Part shown: piece after piece, positions 25,587-34,249 of the stretch | Numbering within the stretch: position 1 is the first letter of the stretch | Layout of the letters: every line of letters starts with the position of its first letter | Source: Phyllobacterium brassicacearum | Lineage (GTDB): Bacteria; Pseudomonadota; Alphaproteobacteria; Rhizobiales; Rhizobiaceae | Reading direction: 5' to 3' | Assembly (NCBI RefSeq): GCF_003010955.1 | Contig: NZ_PGGO01000017.1 | Span: 55,327-119,326, forward strand | Length of the DNA: 64,000 nucleotides | The notes under the pieces: generated by a model | What the model was told of the DNA's origin: nothing | Databases searched by the model: none | Seen by the model: the letters and a program-made list of their open reading frames with translations, nothing else | Made by a program: the position numbers and the translations under genes

Positions 25587-25952
25587 ATGACCAAGCAGCA
25601 TTTCGGAACCTCGCATGTGCCACTGTCGCCGGCGGTGCGGGCAGGGGATTTCATCTATGTCTCCGGCCAGGTGCCGGTCGGTTCCGACGGCACAGTGATT
25701 ATTGGCGGCATCGAAGCGCAGACGAAACAGGTGATGGACAACGTCAAGGCAGCTCTGGCCCTTGCCGGCGCCGAGCTTTCCGATGTGGTGAAGACCTTCG
25801 TCATCCTCGAAGATGCTCGCGAGTTTGCTGCCTTCAACAAGGTGTATGCTACCTATTTCCAAAAGGATCCGCCCGCCCGCACGACGATAGAATCGCGGCT
25901 GATGATCGACATCAAGATCGAGATCGAAGCCACCGCCTACAAGCCACTCTGA
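25587..25952 (+). CDS. RidA/YjgF family enamine/imine deaminase
   Basis: 121 residues. Hydrolyses reactive enamine/imine intermediates produced by PLP enzymes or oxidases. Family marks: YVSGQVPVGSDG, QTKQVMDNVKAALALAGA, VILEDAREFAAFNKVYATYF, and the substrate-binding arginine in PPARTTIES. AGGGA lies 8 bases before the ATG, and 20 bases separate it from the permease stop. Its presence beside a PLP enzyme locus suggests that the imported compound passes through an imine or enamine, or that this copy acts on a related amide; both are inference. Confidence 0.88.
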   Translation: MTKQHFGTSHVPLSPAVRAGDFIYVSGQVPVGSDGTVIIGGIEAQTKQVMDNVKAALALAGAELSDVVKTFVILEDAREFAAFNKVYATYFQKDPPARTTIESRLMIDIKIEIEATAYKPL

Positions 25953-25974
25953 ACGACCGATAAACAGGCATACC

Positions 25975-27444
25975 ATGCGCATTTTTACCGCGTCCCTCGC
26001 GACTGAAACCAACACGTTCTCCCCGGTGCCGACAGACCGCGCCAGCTTTGAAATGGCCTTCTATGCGGGCCCCGGCGAGCACCCCGAGACCCCGACGCTC
26101 TGCTCTGCGCCAATGGTGGTGTTGCGGCGCCGGGCGAAGGCGGAAGGCATCGAGTTGATCGAGGGAACAGCGACCTGGGCAGAGCCAGGCGGCCTGTTGC
26201 AGCGACAGGCCTATGAGGGTCTGCGCGACGAAATCCTCAGTCAGCTCAAGGCGGCGATGCCGGTTGATGGTGTCATTCTTGGGCTCCATGGCGCCATGGT
26301 GGCGCAGGGCTATGACGACTGCGAGGGTGACCTGCTCGAGCGTATCCGTGCCATTGTCGGACCCGACATTCTGGTTGCTTCCGAGCTCGATCCGCACAGT
26401 CATCTGACCCGCAAGCGAGTGGCAAATGCCAACATCCTCGCTGCGTTTCTCGAGTTCCCGCACACGGATTTCTACGAGCGCGGCGAGCATGTGGTCGATC
26501 TCGCCCTGCGTGCGCTGCGTGGCGAAATCCAGCCAGTCATCTCCACCTTCGACTGCCGCATGATCGGCGTTTATCCGACGAGCCGCGAGCCGATGCGCTC
26601 CTTCGTCGATCGCCTGAAGGCGCTCGAGGGGCGCGACGGCGTTCTCTCCATCTCGGTTATTCATGGCTTCATGGCCGGAGACGTGCCGGAACTTGGGACG
26701 CAGATCATGGTCGTGACCGACAACCAGCTGGACAATGGTGCAAGACTTGCCAAAAAGCTGGGCATGGAACTCTTCGCCATGCGCGGTACCACGGCCATGC
26801 CGATGCTGGACACCGAAGCCGGGCTTGATGCGGCGGTGGCGCTTGTGGCAACGAAACCCGGAAAGCCGGTTGTCGTTGCCGACGTCTGGGACAATCCCGG
26901 CGGCGGTGTCGCTGGCGACGGTACGTTGATCCTGCGCCGTATCATCGAAGGGGGTATTGGCAATGTTGCCGTGGCGACAATCTGGGATCCGATCGCAGTG
27001 ACCTTCTGTCTCGCAGCAGGGGAGGGTGCGCTGATCCAGCTTCGCTTCGGCGGCAAAGCCGGGCCAGACGGCGGCGCTCCGATCGACGCGCGTGTCAAAG
27101 TAATGAAAGCGGTCGAGGAAGGGTGGCAGAGTTTCGGCAAGAGCCGGGTGACGCTGGGACCTGCGGTAGTTGTTCGGCTCGAAGGGACAACGATCGACGT
27201 GATCCTCAACACCAACCGGACGCAGACCTTTGAGCCGGATATTTTCTCTAATATCGGCATTGATCCCCAGTCGAAGGACATCCTGCTGGTCAAATCGACC
27301 AATCATTTCCATGCGGGCTTTGAACCGGTCGCTGCAGACATCATCTATATCGATGCGGGCGCGCCGTACCCGTCCAATCCGAAGAAGACGGATTATCGCA
27401 AACTGTCGCGGGAAATCTGGCCGCGTGTCGATATGCCGTTCTGA
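25975..27444 (+). CDS. mlrC: M81 family metallopeptidase (MlrC-like)
   Basis: 489 residues of the family that includes microcystinase C, an intracellular zinc peptidase acting on linear peptides. Conserved segments: ATETNTFSP, GVILGLHGAM, ASELDPHSHLT, EFPHTDFYERG, then the C-terminal domain with DVWDNPGGGVAGDGT. The His/Asp/Glu of ELDPHSH and PHTD are likely metal ligands. In soil bacteria most copies sit, as here, with ABC importers and cleave unknown small peptides or amides, not microcystin. It is the last gene of the rightward operon, 22 bases after ridA. Confidence 0.85.
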   Translation: MRIFTASLATETNTFSPVPTDRASFEMAFYAGPGEHPETPTLCSAPMVVLRRRAKAEGIELIEGTATWAEPGGLLQRQAYEGLRDEILSQLKAAMPVDGVILGLHGAMVAQGYDDCEGDLLERIRAIVGPDILVASELDPHSHLTRKRVANANILAAFLEFPHTDFYERGEHVVDLALRALRGEIQPVISTFDCRMIGVYPTSREPMRSFVDRLKALEGRDGVLSISVIHGFMAGDVPELGTQIMVVTDNQLDNGARLAKKLGMELFAMRGTTAMPMLDTEAGLDAAVALVATKPGKPVVVADVWDNPGGGVAGDGTLILRRIIEGGIGNVAVATIWDPIAVTFCLAAGEGALIQLRFGGKAGPDGGAPIDARVKVMKAVEEGWQSFGKSRVTLGPAVVVRLEGTTIDVILNTNRTQTFEPDIFSNIGIDPQSKDILLVKSTNHFHAGFEPVAADIIYIDAGAPYPSNPKKTDYRKLSREIWPRVDMPF

Positions 27445-27513
27445 CTGTCAAAGAACCGGGTGTGGTATCCCCCTGCTACGCCCGGCGAGGTCGACTGTGC
27501 AGAACATTTGAAG

Positions 27514-28398
27514 TTACATACCATCGTGGTTCGCCGCCTCGACGAGCCAGTCTCGAAAAGCCGTCATGGCCGGTATCTCGGAACGTGATTGCAGTCGCGT
27601 CAGCCAATAGCTGCCCATCGTCACGGTGGTGTCGAAGGGTTGCCGGATGATCTCGGCGCGAAGATGACGGGAAAACATCAGTGGCGGCGCCAGGGCAACG
27701 CCGGTGCCCTGCAATGCGGCTTCCATCATGGCAAGGGAGGAATCGAAAACGATGTCCTTGGGCAGAAGCATCCTTGCCGAGACGCCCGCTGCCGTAAACC
27801 ATTGCGGCCACTCATCCGCCCGGTAGGAACGCAGCAGGGTGTGCTTGATCAGATCGGCCGGAGCTTTCAGCTGCTCTGCGATCTCCGGAATGCACAAGGG
27901 AGACAGCGGCGCTTCAAGAAGCCGTAACGCGTCAACCCCATGCCATGCCCCGGTACCGAAACGTATTGCATAGTCGAGGCCCTCGGCGGCGATATCCACG
28001 CGGTTGTTGTTTGTCGAAAGACGCAGGTCAATGAACGGATGTTGGGCTTGAAAGTTGCGCAAGCGGGGCAGCAGCCAGCCAACCGCAAGCGTCCCGACCG
28101 CACCGACCCGTAGAACCTCGCGATAGTGCCCGCCTTGGAAGTGCTCCAGCGTTCCGGCGATTCGGTCAAAGGCTTCACGCAAGGCCGGCAACAGCGTTTC
28201 ACCTTCGCGCGTCAGCATCAGACCGCGCGGCAGCCGATTGAAAAGGGTAACGTTCAATTGGCTCTCGAGGCTCTTCACCTGATGGCTGACCGCTGCCTGC
28301 GTGACACGCAACTCGATCGCGGCGTTGGTGAAACTCAAATGTCGTGCCGATGCTTCGAACGCACGAAGTGCATTCAGGGGCAGATGAGGACGGACCAT
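27514..28398 (-). CDS. ampR: AmpR-like LysR regulator of beta-lactamase
   Basis: 294 residues. Strongly AmpR-like along its length: LPLNALRAFEASARHLSFTNAAIEL with the helix-turn-helix VTQAAVSHQVKSLE, RLPRGLMLTREGE, RLSTNNNRVDIAAEGLDYAIR, GAWHGVDALRLLEAPLSPLC, LLRSYRADEW, FDSSLAMMEAALQGTGVALAP, GSYWLTRLQSRSE. AmpR senses muropeptides and activates ampC. It is divergent from the class C beta-lactamase gene, the classic arrangement. ATG 28398 is used; TTG 28410 is the alternative. Confidence 0.9.
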   Translation of the reverse strand: MVRPHLPLNALRAFEASARHLSFTNAAIELRVTQAAVSHQVKSLESQLNVTLFNRLPRGLMLTREGETLLPALREAFDRIAGTLEHFQGGHYREVLRVGAVGTLAVGWLLPRLRNFQAQHPFIDLRLSTNNNRVDIAAEGLDYAIRFGTGAWHGVDALRLLEAPLSPLCIPEIAEQLKAPADLIKHTLLRSYRADEWPQWFTAAGVSARMLLPKDIVFDSSLAMMEAALQGTGVALAPPLMFSRHLRAEIIRQPFDTTVTMGSYWLTRLQSRSEIPAMTAFRDWLVEAANHDGM

Positions 28399-28443
28399 GG
28401 ATTTACCCAAATTTTTCTAATGGCTCACGCAAAATATCGTCGT

Positions 28444-28472
28444 TTGTCCGGCCTGTACAGATTGCGTATATC
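28444..28472 (+). promoter_or_regulatory. Candidate ampC promoter
   Basis: TTGTCC (28444-28449), 17-base spacer, TATATC (28467-28472). It would leave a leader of about 140 bases before ampC. An AmpR site is expected just upstream (28405-28443), where TTTT/AAAA arms flank 14 bases. Confidence 0.45.
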
Positions 28473-28617
28473 CCGCGATGCCCGTTCCGGCCAACGGTCG
28501 TGTAAGGCACATCCGAGCCGGTTTCACGCACGTCGACGGGGATACTGTTCAATTTCAGTGCCGCAAACACGTGTCGAAGACCGCCGACACCATGTACATC
28601 AGGAGTATGTAGCTGCC

Positions 28618-29793
28618 ATGAGAAAAATTTCTGCTCCAAAGCTTGGGATTATCGCTGCCGTTTCTCTTGTGTGCGGCGCCAACGTCTATGCTGCCGACAA
28701 TGGAGGCCCGGGTGAAATCGAGCACATTGTCAATGACGCGATCCACCCTGTCATGGAGGAGAACAACATTCCGGGAATGGCGGTGGCCGTGACGGTCCGG
28801 GGCAAGCGCTACTTCGTCAATTATGGGGTCGCCTCGAAGGACAGCCGGCAAAAGGTCAGCAAGGATACGATCTTCGAGATCGGTTCGATCAGCAAGACCT
28901 TCACCGCGACCCTCGCTTCCTACGCGCAGGTGATTGGAGCCCTGTCTCTCTCCGACAATGCGAGCACATATCTGCCGGCTCTTGCCGGAAGCAGTTTCGA
29001 CAGGATCAGCCTTCTCGACCTCGGCACCTATTCAGCCGGCGGTCTGCCGCTGCAATTTCCGGACGATGTGACCGACCAGAAGGAAATGATCGCCTACTAT
29101 CGCAACTGGCGCCCATCATCCGTTGCCGGCACCCATCGACAGTACTCGAACCCGAGCATCGGCTTGTTTGGCTATCTGGCTGCCGAGAGCATGGGCCAGC
29201 CATTTGATGATCTGATGGAAAAGAAGCTCTTGCCGATGCTTGGCCTCTCCAACACCTACATCCATGTTCCTCAGAACCAGATGAGCAATTACGCCTATGG
29301 TTATTCGAAAGTCGGTAAGCCAGTCCGGGTGACGCCGGGCGTCTTCGATGCAGAAGCTTACGGTGTGAAGACAAGTGCTGCAGACCTGATCAAGTTTGTC
29401 GAGGCAAACATTAGCGGTGCGGGGCTGGATGAAACCCTGCAGCGCGCCATCGCTGCAACGCACACCGGCTATTTCAGGGTCGGCGACATGACCCAGGGCC
29501 TGGGCTGGGAGATCTATGACTATCCAACGGATCTCGAGCGGTTGCTGGCAGGTAATTCTTCTGACATGGCCCTCAAGGCCAACAAGGTGGAGAAACTTGC
29601 CTCACCCATTCCGCCGCAGGAGGATGTGTTGATCAACAAGACCGGTTCGACCAACGGCTTCGGCGCCTATGCCGCGTTTGTGCCCGCCAAGGGTATCGGC
29701 ATCGTGATGCTGGCGAACAAGAACTACCCCAATGCAGACCGGGTGAAGGCGGCATACCGGATAATGACTGCGCTGGACCGCAGTCTGGAGTGA
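28618..29793 (+). CDS. ampC: Class C beta-lactamase (AmpC)
   Basis: Periplasmic serine beta-lactamase, 391 residues, with a signal peptide (about 1-26, cut near VYAAD). All active-site motifs are present: S90-I-S-K93, Y176-S-N, and K341-T-G, followed by STNGFGAYAAFVPAK. Length and the run TYSAGGLPLQFPDDVT recall chromosomal-type AmpC and especially the OCH enzymes of Ochrobactrum; this comparison is from memory. AGGAG lies 12 bases before the ATG, a little far. It ends in a strong terminator. With the divergent ampR it should be inducible. Confidence 0.93.
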   Translation: MRKISAPKLGIIAAVSLVCGANVYAADNGGPGEIEHIVNDAIHPVMEENNIPGMAVAVTVRGKRYFVNYGVASKDSRQKVSKDTIFEIGSISKTFTATLASYAQVIGALSLSDNASTYLPALAGSSFDRISLLDLGTYSAGGLPLQFPDDVTDQKEMIAYYRNWRPSSVAGTHRQYSNPSIGLFGYLAAESMGQPFDDLMEKKLLPMLGLSNTYIHVPQNQMSNYAYGYSKVGKPVRVTPGVFDAEAYGVKTSAADLIKFVEANISGAGLDETLQRAIAATHTGYFRVGDMTQGLGWEIYDYPTDLERLLAGNSSDMALKANKVEKLASPIPPQEDVLINKTGSTNGFGAYAAFVPAKGIGIVMLANKNYPNADRVKAAYRIMTALDRSLE

Positions 29794-29835
29794 CGCGTGG
29801 AACGCCGCGTCGCCTTCCGCTACGGCCTGATGGAT

Positions 29836-29867
29836 ACCCGCCATACGTGGCGGGTTTCGGCTTTTTT
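29836..29867 (+). terminator. Intrinsic terminator of ampC
   Basis: ACCCGCCA, loop TACG, TGGCGGGT: a perfect 8-bp stem (29836-29855) followed by TTCGGC and six T residues (29862-29867). Confidence 0.8.
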
Positions 29868-29893
29868 GACCTCGGCAAAATGACGGACGGGCG

Positions 29894-29921
29894 TTGACAC
29901 TCCCTTGCATTCATGTTGAAT
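29894..29921 (+). promoter_or_regulatory. Promoter of the GntR-lyase-ABC locus
   Basis: TTGACA (29894-29899), a 16-base spacer and TTGAAT (29916-29921). Transcription would start near 29929, inside the operator candidate that follows. Confidence 0.5.
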
Positions 29922-29929
29922 TGGCACAA

Positions 29930-29940
29930 TGGTCCAACCA
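29930..29940. promoter_or_regulatory. GntR operator candidate
   Basis: TGGTCCAACCA: TGGT and ACCA arms around CCA, next to the predicted start site and 6 bases before the GTG of the GntR gene. FadR-type regulators bind such short palindromes, so autorepression is plausible. Confidence 0.45.
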
Positions 29941-29946
29941 ATTTAA

Positions 29947-30696
29947 GTGAAGCACCTCGTGATCAGTCCGATCCTGGCTCCGGTACACACACCATCGCGC
30001 GACGACGCAGTCCTGCTTGCGCTGGTAGACTTCGTAACGGGCGAGGGACTGCGGCCAGGCGATCGCCTGCCGACCGAACGCGTGCTCGCGGAACATCTGA
30101 AAGTGAGTCGAACGACGGTGCGTGAAGCGTTGACGCGGTGGCAGGAGCTCGGGCTTGTCGAGCGACGGCAGGGCAGCGGCACCTACCTGAAGTCGGCGGT
30201 GACGCGAAATATGCTGCATGTGCCGCTGACGCTGCCCTCCGGCAATGATTTCAACAGCCTGATGCACACGCTGGAGATACGCCGCGGTCTCGAGGCCGAA
30301 GCGGCGGTCCTCAGCGCCGAGCGGGCAAGTGACGAAGATATTGCGTTCATCGAGCAGAAGCTCATCCAGATGGAGGAGGCCTTCCACGCCCGCCATGGCA
30401 TGTCCGCTGACGAGGACTGGGATTTCCACCTTGCAGTATTCCGTACTTCGGGCAATCCGCTGTTCGAGCAGATCATCGCCGCCATGTATGAAATGTTCCA
30501 CCGGTTCTGGGAGCATCCACTCGGGGTGCGCGACTTCGGCCATGCGAGCTTCCCCTATCACCGCACGCTGTTCAACGCCATTGCCGCGCGCGATCCGGTT
30601 GCTGCGCGTGCCGAAGCATTGAAATTGATTGCCACCGTCGAGGATGACCTCAGGCGCGGTGCTGCAAACCTGAAAAAGCAGAACAAGAAGAGCTGA
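29947..30696 (+). CDS. GntR family regulator, FadR (FCD) subfamily
   Basis: 249 residues. Winged helix-turn-helix GLRPGDRLPTERVLAEHLKVSRTTVREAL at about 34-62 and a C-terminal all-helical FCD ligand domain with LEIRRGLEAEAA, DWDFHLAVFRTSGNPLF and YHRTLFNAI, whose Asp/His residues bind a metal and a carboxylate ligand. Start codon GTG 29947, with a second GTG at 29959. It is the first gene of a long rightward operon (PLP lyase, two ABC importers) and probably controls it in response to an imported acid or amino acid. Confidence 0.88.
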   Translation: MKHLVISPILAPVHTPSRDDAVLLALVDFVTGEGLRPGDRLPTERVLAEHLKVSRTTVREALTRWQELGLVERRQGSGTYLKSAVTRNMLHVPLTLPSGNDFNSLMHTLEIRRGLEAEAAVLSAERASDEDIAFIEQKLIQMEEAFHARHGMSADEDWDFHLAVFRTSGNPLFEQIIAAMYEMFHRFWEHPLGVRDFGHASFPYHRTLFNAIAARDPVAARAEALKLIATVEDDLRRGAANLKKQNKKS

Positions 30697-30698
30697 GA

Positions 30699-31886
30699 AT
30701 GAGTGACAATCCCTATTTCCACGATCAGGACATGATGGCGCAAGCCGCAACGCTGCTTGCCCATGACGAGCCGTTTCCCGGCGGTTCGGTCGTTCCGCCG
30801 ATCTACCAGACATCACTCTTTACGTTCGCGAATTATGCGGAGATGGCCGACGCCTTTGCCGGGCGCAAGCGCCAGCCGATGTATTCGCGCGGCGACAATC
30901 CGACCGTGATGGAGTTCGAGGCCAAGATCGCCGCGCTTGAGGGAGCGGAGGCTGCACGCGCCTTCTCCAGCGGCATGGGTGCCATTAGCGCTATGGTGCT
31001 GGCCTTTGTCGGGGCAGGGGAGCGCATCGTCGCGGTGCGCAATTGCTATGGCGACGCCTACCGGCTGTTCGAGCGGCTGTTGCCGCGTCTCGGCATCAAG
31101 GTCGACTATGTCGACGGCTCCGATCCCGATGCGGTGGCTGCTGCATTGCCGGGCGCAAAGCTGCTCTATCTCGAAAGCCCGAGCTCGATGATGTTCGAGC
31201 TGCAGGACATAGCCCACTATGCCAGGCTGGCGAAGCAGCATGGGATCGTCACCACAATCGACAATTCCTGGGCGACACCGTTGTTCCAGAAGCCGATCAG
31301 CCACGGCATCGACCTGGTCATGCACTCAGCGTCGAAGTATCTCGGCGGTCACAGTGATACGGTCGCCGGTGTCGTCGCCGGCTCGAAGGAGATGATCGAG
31401 CAGATCAACGGCCGGACCTATTCCTACCTTGGCGCAAAACTCTCGCCGTTCGAGGCCTGGCTGCTGCTGCGCGGATTACGCACGCTAACCTTGCGCCTGC
31501 CGCATCACATGAAAAGCGGGCTTACCATCGCCGACCGGCTGAAAGCACATGAAAGCGTCGAGCGCATCATGCATCCGGCCTATTCCAACCATCCCGGCAA
31601 GGCGACGCTGACGGGCTATTCCGGCCTGTTCTCCTTCGAAGTCACCGAGGATATCGATGTTCCGGCCTTCGTCGACGCGCTCAAGCTGTTCCGCATCGGT
31701 GTCAGCTGGGGCGGTCACGAAAGCCTCGTTGTCCCGGCCCTTGCCTCGCTGCAGCAGACGCCGGACGCAAATTCGATCGGGCGCTTCGGTGTCAGCCCGC
31801 GAACCATCCGCCTTCACGTAGGTCTCGAAAGTGTAGAGGAGCTTTGGGCGGACCTCATTAATGCACTGGCAACAGCAAAACGCTGA
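30699..31886 (+). CDS. Cys/Met-metabolism PLP enzyme (cystathionine lyase / methionine gamma-lyase family)
   Basis: 395 residues, fold-type I. Contains the family pattern PPIYQTSLFTF, YSRGDNPTVMEFE, FSSGMGAISA, LYLESPSS, TIDNSWATPLF and the PLP lysine in HSASKYLGGHSD, ending with IGVSWGGHESLV and RLHVGLE. Members perform beta- or gamma-elimination or replacement on sulfur amino acids. Its start lies two bases after the gntR stop, so it belongs to the transporter operon; uptake of a sulfur-containing or other amino-acid conjugate is a reasonable inference. The exact reaction is not readable from sequence. Confidence 0.87.
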   Translation: MSDNPYFHDQDMMAQAATLLAHDEPFPGGSVVPPIYQTSLFTFANYAEMADAFAGRKRQPMYSRGDNPTVMEFEAKIAALEGAEAARAFSSGMGAISAMVLAFVGAGERIVAVRNCYGDAYRLFERLLPRLGIKVDYVDGSDPDAVAAALPGAKLLYLESPSSMMFELQDIAHYARLAKQHGIVTTIDNSWATPLFQKPISHGIDLVMHSASKYLGGHSDTVAGVVAGSKEMIEQINGRTYSYLGAKLSPFEAWLLLRGLRTLTLRLPHHMKSGLTIADRLKAHESVERIMHPAYSNHPGKATLTGYSGLFSFEVTEDIDVPAFVDALKLFRIGVSWGGHESLVVPALASLQQTPDANSIGRFGVSPRTIRLHVGLESVEELWADLINALATAKR

Positions 31887-31921
31887 ACTTCGGAACTATC
31901 CAAAATGGGAGCACGATAATA

Positions 31922-33205
31922 ATGCAAAAACGAATGGGAACATTTCTGGCGGGCGCGATTGCCGCCCTGTCCATGACCGTATCGGCAGCCTTGGCCGACA
32001 CGACGATCAAGATGGTGGAGGTCATCTCCAGCCCGCCGCGCACCGAACTTCTGAAGAAGCAGATCGCCAGCTTCGAGCAGGCAAATCCAGGCACGAAGGT
32101 CGAGCTTGTCTCGCTGCCCTGGGGGCAGGCATTCGAGAAATTCCTGACCATGGTGCAGGCTGGCGACACGCCCGACATCGTCGAGATGCCGGAACGCTGG
32201 ATGGGCCTTTACGCCACCAACGGCCAGCTCGAGGATCTCGGGCCGTATATGGCCAAGTGGAAGGATGCCGGGACACTCGGCGACCGGGCCAAGCAGTTCG
32301 GCTCCGTGGTCGACAACAAGCAGTACATGATTCCCTACGGCTATTATGTCCGCGCCATGTTCTGGAACAAGAAGCTGTTCGAGCAGGCAGGCATCAAGGA
32401 AGCGCCGAAGACACTTGACGAGTTCATGGAGGCGAACAAGAAGATCTCGGCCATCCAGGGCAAGTATGGCTACTGCCTGCGTGGCGGGCCCGGCGGTTTC
32501 AACGGCGTCCAGATGTTCATGAACATCGCCAATGGCAAGGGCGGCTATTTCAACGAGGACGGCACGGCGACCCTGAATGAGCCGGGAGCTATCAACGGTC
32601 TTCAGATGCTGGCCGATATCTACAAGAACGGCTACGCGCCGAAGGACAGCGTCAGCTGGGGCTTCAACGAGGTGGTCACCGGCTTCTATTCCGGCACCTG
32701 CGCCATGCTTGACCAGGATCCGGATGCGCTGATCGGCATTGCCGAGAAGATGAAGCCCGAGGATTTCGGCGTCGCGCCCCTGCCGACCGGACCGAACGGC
32801 AAGTCCTACCCGACGCTGGGCTATGCCGGCTGGGCGATGTTCGCCAATTCCAAGGTCAAGGATGACGCCTGGAAGCTGATGGGCACATTGTTGTCACCGG
32901 AAGACAATCTCGAATTTGCCAAGAATGTCGGTGTTATCCCTATCCACAATGGCGCTGACAAGGATCCATATTTTGGTGCTGACAGCTTCAAGGGATGGTT
33001 CGAGGAAATGAATGACCCGAAGACATTCGAGTTCGTTACGCCGCCAACACACCTGGAAAACCTTGGCAATTTCTATGACTCGGTTTCGGTCAAGAACTTC
33101 CAGGAAGTCCTGCTTGGCCAGAAGACGCCCAAGGCGGTCGCCGACGAATGGGCTGCGTTCCTGACCGAACAACAGCAGGCCTGGATGGCCAAAAACAAGA
33201 AGTAA
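31922..33205 (+). CDS. CUT1 ABC transporter solute-binding protein
   Basis: 427 residues. A signal peptide at about 1-26 ends SAALA-DTTIK. Family 1 binding protein: LKKQIASFEQANPGTKVELV, QAGDTPDIVEMPERWM, YMIPYGYYVRAMFWNKKLF, and the C-terminal FLTEQQQAWMAK. GGGAG is 10 bases before the ATG. It is not the same subgroup as the binding protein at 22574. A nine-base-pair hairpin follows the gene, before the permeases. Confidence 0.9.
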   Translation: MQKRMGTFLAGAIAALSMTVSAALADTTIKMVEVISSPPRTELLKKQIASFEQANPGTKVELVSLPWGQAFEKFLTMVQAGDTPDIVEMPERWMGLYATNGQLEDLGPYMAKWKDAGTLGDRAKQFGSVVDNKQYMIPYGYYVRAMFWNKKLFEQAGIKEAPKTLDEFMEANKKISAIQGKYGYCLRGGPGGFNGVQMFMNIANGKGGYFNEDGTATLNEPGAINGLQMLADIYKNGYAPKDSVSWGFNEVVTGFYSGTCAMLDQDPDALIGIAEKMKPEDFGVAPLPTGPNGKSYPTLGYAGWAMFANSKVKDDAWKLMGTLLSPEDNLEFAKNVGVIPIHNGADKDPYFGADSFKGWFEEMNDPKTFEFVTPPTHLENLGNFYDSVSVKNFQEVLLGQKTPKAVADEWAAFLTEQQQAWMAKNKK

Positions 33206-33219
33206 CGTGACCTGAAACG

Positions 33220-33246
33220 ATGCTCCGGTGCCGTACGCCGGAGCAT
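33220..33246 (+). terminator. Intercistronic hairpin after the binding-protein gene
   Basis: ATGCTCCGG (33220-33228), 9-base loop, CCGGAGCAT (33238-33246). A weak T-rich stretch follows. Equivalent in position to the hairpin at 23812. Confidence 0.65.
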
Positions 33247-33319
33247 TTACTTTGCTTTCTCCAATCCAGAACGGATGGCGATGGCCGGGGACAATTTGGC
33301 AAATGAGGGGCCGAATAAC

Positions 33320-34249
33320 ATGGTGATACAATCGACGGCGGCGGGCCTGCCGCAGGACAGCGGAAGGAAGGGCAAGCGCAGCCTTGCCACCGCGTTCGAA
33401 CCATGGCTCTACCTGAGCCCCGCACTCGTACTGCTCCTGCTGGTGCTCGTCGTGCCGCTGATCTTCGGCATCAGCTACTCCTTCCGCAAGTTCTCCGCCT
33501 TCAAGTCAGAGTTTGTCGGTCTCGCCCAATACCAGGCGATGCTGCACGACCAGGTGCTCGGTCAGGCCTTGATGAACACCCTGTGGTGGACGGTCGCGAG
33601 CCTCGTCCTGCAGTTCTTTCTCGGTCTCGGTCTCGCGCTGCTTCTCGACAAGAATTTCGCCGGCAAAAAGTTTGTCCAGGCGATCGTCTTCCTGCCCTGG
33701 GCGGTCCCGTCCTTCCTGTCCGGCCTGACCTGGGCCTGGCTGTTCAACCCTATCGTCGGACCTTTACCCCACTGGCTTTATGCGCTCGGGCTGAAAGCGG
33801 AGCCGACCAATATCCTGTCCGATCCGGCGACTGCTATGTGGGGGCCGATCATCGCCAATGTCTGGTTCGGCGTTCCGTTCTTCGCCATTACGCTGCTGGC
33901 GGCGTTGAAATCGATCCCGGGCGAACTGCATGAGGCCGCCGCGATCGACGGCGCCAATCCGTGGCAGCGCTTTACCAAGGTTACGCTACCCTTCCTCGCG
34001 CCAACCATCGCCATCACCGTGATGCTGCGGACGATCTGGATCGCCACCTTTGCTGACCTCATCTACGTGATGACCGAGGGCGGTCCCGCAGGGTCAACCA
34101 ATACGGTCGCGACCTATATCTATGTCAGCGCCTTCAAGACTCTTGACAAGGGCTACGCATCCGCGGTTGCCGTGCTGCTGCTGGCGCTTCTCATCCTTTA
34201 TGCGATCGTCCTGATCCGCATCCGCAAATCGCTCGTGAGGTACTCCTGA
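33320..34249 (+). CDS. CUT1 ABC transporter permease (MalF type)
   Basis: 309 residues from ATG 33320, which has GAGGGG 9 bases upstream; ATG 33275 is in frame without a site. Six membrane segments begin at about residue 35 after a charged cytoplasmic tail (GRKGKRS). The EAA motif is HEAAAIDGANPWQRFTKVTLPFL. Its stop shares one base with the start of the next permease. Confidence 0.9.
   Translation: MVIQSTAAGLPQDSGRKGKRSLATAFEPWLYLSPALVLLLLVLVVPLIFGISYSFRKFSAFKSEFVGLAQYQAMLHDQVLGQALMNTLWWTVASLVLQFFLGLGLALLLDKNFAGKKFVQAIVFLPWAVPSFLSGLTWAWLFNPIVGPLPHWLYALGLKAEPTNILSDPATAMWGPIIANVWFGVPFFAITLLAALKSIPGELHEAAAIDGANPWQRFTKVTLPFLAPTIAITVMLRTIWIATFADLIYVMTEGGPAGSTNTVATYIYVSAFKTLDKGYASAVAVLLLALLILYAIVLIRIRKSLVRYS

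Noticed and set aside
25912..27312. Long minus-strand open frame (466 codons) opposite the M81 peptidase gene
   Set aside because: It mirrors a well-supported gene with high GC at third positions, has no ribosome site and no family motifs.
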